A DNA stretch of 64,000 nt, taken from contig CM054153.1 in the NCBI GenBank assembly GCA_028751875.1, positions 22,419,730 through 22,483,729 of the forward strand, read 5' to 3'. Both the position numbers and the translations under genes were made by a program. This document shows positions 11,001-21,379 of this stretch, one piece after another. Numbering within the stretch: the first letter of the stretch is position 1; each line of letters begins with the position of its first letter. Below the pieces are notes generated by a model. It worked only from the letters and a program-made list of their open reading frames with translations. It searched no databases and was not told where the DNA came from. Origin of the DNA: Rapana venosa. Its lineage: Eukaryota; Mollusca; Gastropoda; Neogastropoda; Muricidae.

Positions 11001-14000
11001 TGCAAGATTTTACGACCAGACTTGAGAACAGAGCTGGAGCATATGGGATGGAGGTGAGCTCGGAGAAAAGTAAAGTACTTGTGAACAGCACGAGCAACGC
11101 CACTGCTAAAATTTACATGAACGGCCAGCAACTGAAGGAGGTAGACGCTTTTAAATACCATGGCGCTACACTCACAAACGACGGGCGATCGACGACAGAA
11201 ATCAACGACAGAAATCAAAGTCAGAATAGCCATGGCAACATCTTCCATGACAAAATTCACCACCATATGGAAAAGTAAAGAGATCAGTTTCCCAACCAAA
11301 CTAAAGCTCTACAAAGCCCTAATTCAGACGATCCTGCTGTACGGAAGTGAAACCTGGACATTGACTGCTGAAACAGCGAAGCGAATCCAGTCATTTGAAA
11401 CAAAATGCCATAGAAAACTGCTGGACATATCCTGGAGAGAACGAAAGACCAATGAATTTGTCAAGAGCCAAATAACACGGCTGGCAGGTCCACAGGAACC
11501 CCTTCTCACCATTGTCAAGAAGAAAAAGCTGACATGGTTCGGCCACGTCACCCGCCACAACACTCTGCCAAAAACAGTACTGCAGGGAACACTCGAAGGT
11601 GGCAGAAAGAGGGGAAGACAGAACAAGTCATGGATGGACAACATCAGAGAATGGACCAGGATGAATGACTCGGCACTACTGCGCAGAGCCGAGGACCGAG
11701 ATGGATGGAGGAGGCTTTCGTGTCTGCCCCACGACCGCCAAGGTCACGGGACTGATGATGATGACTGGCGGGTTTGACAAAGCAAGTCCTGTAAGGCTGA
11801 GTGCAATTAGATCGTAATCAGCATCAAGGTAACAGCAGTAAGGTGGTACCGAAGATGAGGCATAACTTTTAAGAAATGTCTAGAATTTTAAAAGAATGCA
11901 CTGATAGTTTTTCACTTGTTAAGTAGCAATTTCGTTTTACCTTTTAAAACATCGCAATGTTAATGTTTTGTAATGTACAGTGAAAAAAATATTGCTAAAA
12001 ATGGAAAACTAAAATGGCTTACCTTCACTGGAATGAAGATTGTCCTGAGGGTCCGCGCTGGGCTCAGTCAATTCCTGTGACCCTTGCCGAACAGGTTGTA
12101 AGGAGGACGGTGGAGATGACCCTCCCTGTGCATCTTCATACTTCTCATCATCTGTTTCCCTCGCCTCCAGTTCTGACAGTTGGCTTTTCCACGTTGTGTG
12201 CGTCTGTGCTGTTTGTCCCTCCTCTTCAGCTCTGGTTTGCCCGGGCGTTGGATTTGCCAGGTGTGCCAGGTTTTCCCCTTCTGTCTGGACTGACTGGACC
12301 CCCTCTGTGAACATGTATGTGTATTATCAACCAAGCTATATCCATGACATTGGATGCTATTGCTTTTTCTTTTCATTGTAAGTGGAATCTGGTAGGATTT
12401 ACAAAATCATGCACATTCAGAAACGTTTGTAAACTGCACATTAAAATCATAAGCAAACGAGCAACCAAACACAGAGCCATCATAACAATAAAACCTTTTG
12501 ATTATTCCAAGTCTCATGGGGAATTCTTTTTCCACTTCCTCACCCTTACATGCCGGTGGAGAGTTCGGTCAAGATCTTTAGAGTCTGCAGGTTGAATGAG
12601 AACAGCTGTTGAAAAGAGATGTTGTTGTGATGATTATTATTCTAGAGTAGGCATCTCACTGTGTCTAGTTCCTCCACAAAACTGTTATTGTGGTTGGAAG
12701 TGAGGCTAACCAGACGCAGGTATGTTATATGTGTGACAGATTCAAAACAGAAACCAATGGAGTGATCCGAAAGCAGAGCAGGTCTCTTATGGTTCGTCGC
12801 CCTACAGTGGCCAAGTGCTGAAGGCTGTATAGACTGCCAGCTCTGGTGGGTTTGACAGAGCAAGCCGTGTAAGGCTGAGTGCAATTAGATCGTAATCAGC
12901 ATCAAGGTAACAGCAGTAAGGAGGCACAGAAGACGAGGCATAAAAAAAGTCTAGAATTTTTTTAAACAATGCACTGATAATCATTTCTCTAAAATCAGTT
13001 GCTCTTTGTATACTAATTTTAAAAACAAACGATAAACCATGAAAAGTTTTTCACTTGTTAAGTAGCAATTTCGTTTTACCTTTTAAAACATCGCAATGTC
13101 AATGTTTTGTAATGTACAGTGAAAAAAACATAATGCTAACAATGGAAAACAAAAATGGCTTACCTTCACTGGAATGAAGATTGTCCTGAGGGTCCGTGCT
13201 GGGCTCAGTCAATTCCTGTGACCCTTGCCGAACAGGCTGTAAGGAGGACGGTGGAGATGACTCTCCTGTGCATCTTCATACTTCTCATCATCTGTTTCCC
13301 TCGCCTCCAGTTCTGACTGTTGGCTTTTCCACGTTGTGTGCGTCTGTGCTGTTTGTTCCTCTTCAGCTCTGGTTTGCCCGGGCGTTGGATTTGCCAGGTC
13401 TGTTGCCTGGTGTGTGTGTTTTTTGTCGTTGGCAATGTCATGGTTGTCATTGGCAAGTGTCTCCTCCATGTGTTGGAAACAGAGTTCTGTATGTGTCTCT
13501 GTTATTGGAGGTTCCCTGCCGTGTTGATGATGGCCGTCAACCTGTGTCTGGCTGGCTGTGACTGGAACGTTTTTCATTTCAGTCTGGACTGTTTTCTGCT
13601 TTGTTTTAACAAGTGCCTGAATCTGCTTGTCCTTTTTCTGAATGGTAACAGTCTGCTGTTCTTTGTTCTGCTGACTTTTTTCCTCTGTCTGCTGATGCCT
13701 GTCCGCTGTTTCTTTTCCCGTGTTTTCCGTCTGTTGGCTTTTGTTGTCTTGCAGCCTGATTTGTGGCTCAAAAGCCAGTTCTGCTGCTTCAATTTCTGAC
13801 ACAAAGATGGAGCTCGCCTGTGACAGGCAACTCTTATGTGCACTGATGAGTAGTTGTCCTTGTTCCACCTGCCAGTCGCATACGATACTTTCTGTGTCCA
13901 GCAGACCTTGGATACGTTGCTGGATATCACTAGACATCTGCAGCATTTCAGCAGAGGCTTTTTTCAGCGCGATCGTCTGCTGTGACAGATCCGTAACGTG

Positions 14001-15944
14001 GTCCCAAAAAGCACTCAGGCATCTGTCAATCATGTGAACTGGTGCGTGGATACGGACAGTTTGTAAGTCCATCCTGACCGACATCGCCTGTTGAAGACAC
14101 TGGGGAAGCTGCTGCTTCTCTCCAGCTTTGCTGAGAAGCCTCACCTGCCAAGGCCGAAGTTTAGTGATCGTTTCTGTCACCTCTTCGCAAAATTCTTGCT
14201 GTGACCCTACCAACCGTTCGTGGAAAAATCCAAGGACAGCTCTCAGGGTGGTCTCCATGTTTGACTCAGTGTCACAGATGGTGATCTTGTTATGTTCAAC
14301 TTTCAACACTGGTGCGATTCGATTTCCCCACAGTCTTTGCAGATCATCTTGAATTTGCTTCCATTCATCTGAGTGCAAATGTGGAACCTGACTCTTGCTC
14401 AGAAATACTCGTTTTGTTAGAAAACAAGACTGGAATGCCTGTGCAACTTTTTGAATATCCGATTCTGATGCAGTTACTGAAATCACTGGCCCTCTGGGTT
14501 CTGATGAATGGGTCTGCGATTCTGAGAGTTCCAAAAAGCAGTCCACAGCTTTGTCATCAAGGAACTTCTTAAACCAGCTTTGTGCGTTGACGTTCTTCAT
14601 TATCATGGCCTGCATATCTGTCAAATATATGTCCTCCCTCCTCACCTTCCTGATATGACCCCAGATGTCTTTCGCTACCTTCTCCCCTAGTCCACCCTCT
14701 GCATTTAACGTCAGTGTCAGCTGATCTGGATCACAGACGAAGTCCACCCCTGGATATTTTGTGCACATGTGTTGGAAGAATCTCGTTTTGTTGATGATAG
14801 AAAAACGCGTCTTGTCCATCCTGATGACAACATCGGAATGCCGATCAGAGCAGGCTGGCACGTTCCCGGCCAATACTCTGCTGCACCTGTCCAGACGCCT
14901 GTCTCTGACTGGAAGTGGATCTGCGGGAAGGGAGTCTGTAAATGGCTTCAGCAGCCTGGCAAGTCTCTGAAGGATGAACAGCTCCCACTCCCACTTCTTG
15001 CATTTTCGCTTGGTTGAGGCATAGGTCACACTCATGCGGCCGGTGCTCACATAGCTAACAGACACGATGTGGCTTTTCTCCAGTAACGGCTGGTACAGGA
15101 GGCTGTCTCGCCATCCTCGATCGCGAATGATGCGGGCATAGACGCCCTGACCCACGCTGACCTGCACGTGCCTCTCTCTGACAGAGACCTCACAGCCGTA
15201 GACATCGGGCACAACCAGATACACCAGTACCTTTTGACCGTCTATTGTGTGCAGCTCCTTGTGGGCTGGCACCAACAAATCTGAGACACAGAGATGAGAC
15301 AGCTGGATTGAAAACACAGGGTTGAAGGTATCACTGTGTAGGCTACTGGACAGTCTGCGCGACACTTTCTGATATCCTACCCTGGTGGCTTGAATCATTT
15401 TACAATGGAAAACTTAGGTCCTGAAAAACTTCGAGGTATTTTAAGTCAAAATGTTTTTGTATTTATTTTTTATAAATGAGTTTTCATCAATATTTTGACT
15501 TTTCTTTCTATGTTCTAGTAAGCCTAAGCTCGGGCAAGCGCGCACGCACAAGCACGCACGAACACACACAGAATGAATGAATGAATGAATAATCGTTATT
15601 TTCCATGGGTAACAGTAAGTATTCATATATTTTTTTCATCCGGCCCTTGCCCTGATTAGAGACTATCAACAAATATGTAACACACACACACAAGGCAAAA
15701 CCCCAACTACAACAACGACAACAAAAGTTCAACGTTTGATTGTTTTTAAAAAAAGTATGTGTTTCCACAAGCACAGAATCCCCATTAACATTAACCTAAG
15801 CATTAATGTCCAAGACATATATCGATTATAATGATTTTTAGAAAGGAGATAGATACGTGTTCAATAAACACACAATCCCCAAATGGCTTGAACATTAATA
15901 TCAAAACAGATACAATGATTACAATTATACAATTTATATAGAGT

Positions 15945-15998
<54 letters not shown>

Positions 15999-16477
15999 GG
16001 GGGGGGGAGGGAGGGAGGGAGGGGGGGGAGGGAGGGAGGAGGGAGGGAGGAAGGGAGGGAGTATTTCTTCAGGTTGCATCAATATCAAGCAATCCAAGCA
16101 AAAAACGAAATATATCCAAACACTTACACGACTTTTGTTTTATTTTGTTTTTGTTTTGTTTTCTTTTGACTTTTAAACAATACTATAAATCGAAAAGCCA
16201 AAACTGTCAACAGCAAACGAACATCATTTAAAAAAAAATTCAACATCACTAAGAAAAATGTACAAACATAGCACCTTTCAAACTGTGTTAATTAGAGATT
16301 TTAAAATATGTTGCTAAAGGGTTAGCATAGGCTACATGTGTGGAAGAAAACCCACTGCCTTATCTAGACGAGAAGAATGCAGTTTCAAATTCAACATAGG
16401 GGCAAAACGTTTCAATCGAATGATACATTTATGACTGTTTATGTGAAAGTGGAAGGTCGACAGAAATGGGGCAATGA

Positions 16478-16535
<58 letters not shown>

Positions 16536-16540
16536 AGAGA

Positions 16541-16577
<37 letters not shown>

Positions 16578-17019
16578 GATCTTCAGGCTACATCATTATC
16601 AAAAATAGACCAAGAAAATAAAGTATGATAAAACACCCACACGCAACCCTTCTTCAAGACAATATCATCATTGAACCATATGAAGTACAATGCGGCCAAA
16701 GCCTAATACAAACAAATTATAAAAATACAGCCAAATCAGCGACAAAACTGAAAATAAATGTTTAGACAAACTAGCTATAAATCAAACTCAAATCCTTTTC
16801 AAAACGCATCATGTACTAATGAGTAAGGAAAAAAAAATTGCATGTATTTAGGACAGCGAATAACAAGACATCACAAAGTCACGCTTTTTCTGCGCCTCCA
16901 TCCTGCACGCAAACATTAATTTCAGAAAATATGTATTCGCCATTAATGTCCTTATTCTTTACAGCAATCTGTTTGCTGACATGCCAGCATTTGACCGTAA
17001 AACTGCAAGACAACAGAGG

Positions 17020-17086
<67 letters not shown>

Positions 17087-17968
17087 CTCTCTCTCATTTG
17101 TTCATTTAAACAAAATTGGCACTCGGACATGGAAAGTAAAGATAAATACTGCTGGTTTTTTTTCGTTTAAGTGTGCTTTTCAAGCTGAAAAGTATCTTCG
17201 AATAGTCACTGACAAATGGCATCGACTAATTTATGCAAGATTTCGACTAAGAACACTCGGCTTCAATGCAAACAAAAGATGGTTTCAACCTGAGACGTCC
17301 ACACAGTTCCCATGCCCTATGTGTGGTCATATTCTTGATGATGAAGTGCATTTCCTGTTTCATTGTCAATCATATGTTTCCATACGTGAAAACTGTGGTG
17401 TTCTCAATCTAGAAGCTTTCCGAAGGCAAGATATTTTTTCTATCTTATCGTCCGATGATGATATTGTGATCAAATCGGTTGCAAAGTTTATTGCTGAAGC
17501 ACTGAAATTAAGACAATTACAGCTAAACATTTGTGACTAAACTAAAGTAACATTTATATTATGAAAACTCCAGCATTTTGTGAAACACATAAAGAAACAT
17601 TTATAATTACGCTGTAGTCTCCAGCAAGAATATTTTTTGAAAATTTCACATACAATGTCAATGGATGGTCTAATATAGCATTCTAGAATGTTCTTTTCAT
17701 TATTTTAGTTATTGCTTATTGGTTCCTATTGTTCATCCTTGTTATTACTTTGTGTTCATTTTGAAACTGAGTTTACGTCAGAGCTTAAAGTCGTATCCGT
17801 TCATAAGAGCTCATTTTTGGTTTTTTGGTTTTCATTACGTTAAATGCATCATGTGATTTTTCTTGTATTTATTTGTATTTACAAAAGAAAGTCGTGTATA
17901 ACCCCCCTTGTCAATAGGCCACTTTGGGCAATGACAATAAATTGGTCAAAGTGTCAAAGCGTCAAAGC

Positions 17969-18047
<79 letters not shown>

Positions 18048-21000
18048 GCGAACGCACGCAGAGCATCTTGTGCACACGTTAAATCCTGTTCCGCTTTTCG
18101 TAAGAGAAGGCCATTGTGTGCAGGTGGGAATAGATGACAGAATTGACAAAACCGCATACACACGGGGACTGGATGTAAAAAACAGGTAAGTGCTTATTCC
18201 ATTATCCTCGATATAAAAGAATAAAATAAAAAATAAATAAAAATAAACTCTGATCTTTCATTGTGTGGAATGTGTAGTGCCTGATCTTCCACTGCGCTTG
18301 TAACGTAGCCGTCAGTGCCTGGGCTTTATCACAGTTCTTGATTAAACCATTGACACTGGGGGCAACAGCAAAGTGAGAGGCTGTATGACCAGTGGCTTTT
18401 CTAAGCATTGAATTCCACTTTACAGCTTAGTCTTTAGTGATCGACTATGACTCTCTGACTAGGAGGCTTGACTCGCACAGTCCTTATGAGCTGTAGCCCT
18501 GGGGGCTAGTTGGCCTTTGGAGAACATCTCCAACGCTGACTGTCCTTATGCCCACTTGGCCGAGAGAGTGGGGATGTACTGTGGGCAAGGCATCTCCACT
18601 ATAATCAAATTTCTGCCCAATTTCCGAAACAGCAGCTGCCTCCTCTGCTGTTTTGGAGGTCATCGTCGAAAACGACGGACTAACATATAACGTAACTCTG
18701 CAGGTCTGCCTGCTGGCCTCAGTATCCCGTCTTCAGAGCAGCTCAGATTTTTGGGTGCAGAATGCATGCTAGGTTTGTTTGTGTTTGCGAAACCTGGCAG
18801 ACACTGACATGAATTATGGGAAATTTAACGCGCATTGTTTGATCTTCTGCTTGGGTATATACACAAAGGGAATTAAGGCAATGGTTAAGTCTGCACCTAA
18901 GCTGACATGGGAGATCGTAAAAAGTACCCACCCTTAATTCTTCTGACGCTGCAACCGAGATTCGAACCCATCATATCTCATGAACCCACGGGACTGAAGT
19001 CAACCAGTCTTAACCACTCGTCTACAGTGTGCGTCAAGTCACTATCTAAAACTGCCTACTGTACCAAACACAGACGTGAGATTCTTTTGGACGAAAAGTT
19101 AAATGCATGGTTTTATCATATATACTTTCTTAAGTGACATTACTATTTGGATACATGGTTATCTAGGTTCACGCAGTCTTGTGGAATGTAAAACCAAACT
19201 TAACACGTTTTACTGCTGATTTTTTCAAAAGTACGTAACCATCTTTTTGGTTTCTGCACTTCCACACCCAAAACCATTTTCCAGCGCAAACAGATGTGTC
19301 TTTTTTTCCATTGGAGAACTGCAATGAGAAGACTCCGCAACTCAGCGACATTCTGTAGGCCTACCAATTAATAAAAAGCAGCATGAGAACAAGAATGAGA
19401 AGGAGGAAGGAGGAGGAGGAGGAGGAGAAGGAGAAGAAGAGGAACAGGAGGAGGAGGAGGAGGAGGAGGAAGAACAACAACAACAACAACAGCAACAACA
19501 AAGAACTCGAAAATAAGATGACGAAAAAAGAAGAAAAAGAAGATACAAGAACCTTTTTTTTTTAAAAACCCACAAAAAAAATACAATGAACACAACAATG
19601 ACATACCATGGGCCACCAAAAACAGCAACCCCCCCCCCCCCCCCCCCCCCGCCACAAGACATACAAACCAAACAGAAAATAACACCAACAACAACAAAAC
19701 CCCACCCAGCCAAACAAACAAAAAACACACACAAATAATCATACACTGCTTTACCTTCGTAACAGAGAAGGGCGCTTTCGTGGGTGTACACCACCCGAAA
19801 ATAGTTGCTCACGGTGACGAGGTACGCGTTTTCCAAGCCCTCGACAGAGACATAGCCGCAGCACAGACGTTGAAAATACCGCTGAAGGGCGCCAGGGTCC
19901 GGCAATGCTGGGCTGTCGTCTGCGGCACTCTCCACATAATATTGTATCTCCACGTCTCTGTCACGGGCAGTCACCGTGGCTGGTAGGGGCTGGACATGCC
20001 AAGACAGAGGAAGGTGGCAGGATGGTTAAGACGTTTGCCTGCCAACAAGTAAACCGTGAGGTTCTGGGTTCGATTCCTAGCCTCGCCCTTTCTTCCCAGT
20101 TTGAGCCCCCCAAAAAAACCGAACTGAATGTCAAAGTCCTTCTGATGAGACTATAAACCGAGGCCCCGTGTGCGAACGCATGCAGAACATCTTGCGCATA
20201 CGTTAAATCCTGTTCCGCTTTTCGAAAGAGTAGATCATTGTGTGCCGGTGGGAACAGATGACAAAATGTACAAAACCGCATACACACGGGGACTAGATGT
20301 AAAAAAAAAAAAAGCACATGAGTGCTTATTCCATTATCCTCGATATTTAAAAAAAATCATCTGAGCGCTTTGATTTGTTGCTTTACAGGATTCAGCGCTA
20401 TATAAATTCCATACATTATTATTATTATTAATTAATGCTTAAAGCCAGTCCGATACGAGCAGACCAAGGAGGACGCTGTTAAAAGCTCAAACACAAAAGC
20501 GACTGAGAAACCCAATAGCTCACTACTGTATGAAAATGCAGAAACCAACAGATGTCTAGGTTAGGGTAAATTCAGCAGTAAAATGTGTTTAAGTTTGGGG
20601 TTACATTTCAAATGACTGCATGAATTTAGATTACCATGGATGAAAATGGTAGTGTCTCATAAGAAAGCGTATGATAAAACAATACATTTGCTAAGCAATA
20701 CTGTTTAAAACCGAGAAGACCACAGAGGATGCTTTTCAAGCTTGAACCCAAAAGCTACTCAGAGATTCTCTAACTCAATTTCGTAGGATAGAATATGAAT
20801 TTATGTTATCCACAGCAGTCCGTGGTTTTTTTTAAAAAAGACATTGTCCACATAAAAAAACACCAAAAAGCACAAAACAACTGTACATAAAAAGAATAAG
20901 AGAACAGCATTTATTCATGTCACCCACACATAACAAAATAATTAAGTCTTGAGCACACTTCCCATTGAAACAACTCCCTGGGCCAAAATTCCCAAGACGA

Positions 21001-21289
21001 ACAAAAACCCTAGTAAGAATAAAAACACTTGCTCTTCATCCAACACACAGCAACTCGGAAAATGGTTCAGCATCAAAGGGACAAAGTCTTTTTCTCTAGC
21101 AAAATTTGAATTCTTGAGGAACAGAACACAGAAACTGAAGTCTCCCCCCCCCCCCCCCCCCCCAAAAAAAAAAAAAGTCAAACTTAAGCATTTTTATCAG
21201 TTAGCTTGGTTTCAGGAGAACCGAATTTTACATCTAGCTAAACAGAGTTACATCAGTTTTGTTTTTGCATGTTTTTGTGGTGTCTGCCC

Positions 21290-21379
<90 letters not shown>

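Larger units (their letters stand above)
5440..13163 (-). repeat. Tandem array of exon-plus-intron units in the PARP14-like gene
   Basis: Four units, each with one 279-282 bp exon and about 0.85 kb of closely similar intron, follow the related 3' end of the large exon at 13164. Exon starts are 5515, 7090, 8701, 12023 and 13164. The last spacing (1141 bp) is the uninterrupted unit length. The other spacings are longer because of a 365 bp LINE derivative (unit at 5515), a 475 bp SINE (unit at 7090) and a 2.2 kb LINE (unit at 8701). Shared intron landmarks include GATGCTATTACTTTTTC, AGCCATCATAACAATAA and GAGTGATCCGAAAGCAG. Confidence 0.93.

Noticed and set aside
5515..13163. Regular repeats resembling a CRISPR-like or satellite array
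   Set aside because: Units are over 1 kb, contain spliced exons and lie in an animal genome. They are duplicated exon-intron segments.
18930..19030. Functional tRNA gene (also considered at 20013, 30000, 43860 and 45272)
   Set aside because: A and B boxes are present but the arms do not form a complete cloverleaf, and each is followed by a SINE body or ends abruptly.
19342..19742. Long minus-strand frames rich in Val, Cys, Ser and Pro
   Set aside because: They run from the RRM-like exon through its intron across GGA, AAC and poly-C simple repeats. The donor at 19754 ends the real exon.
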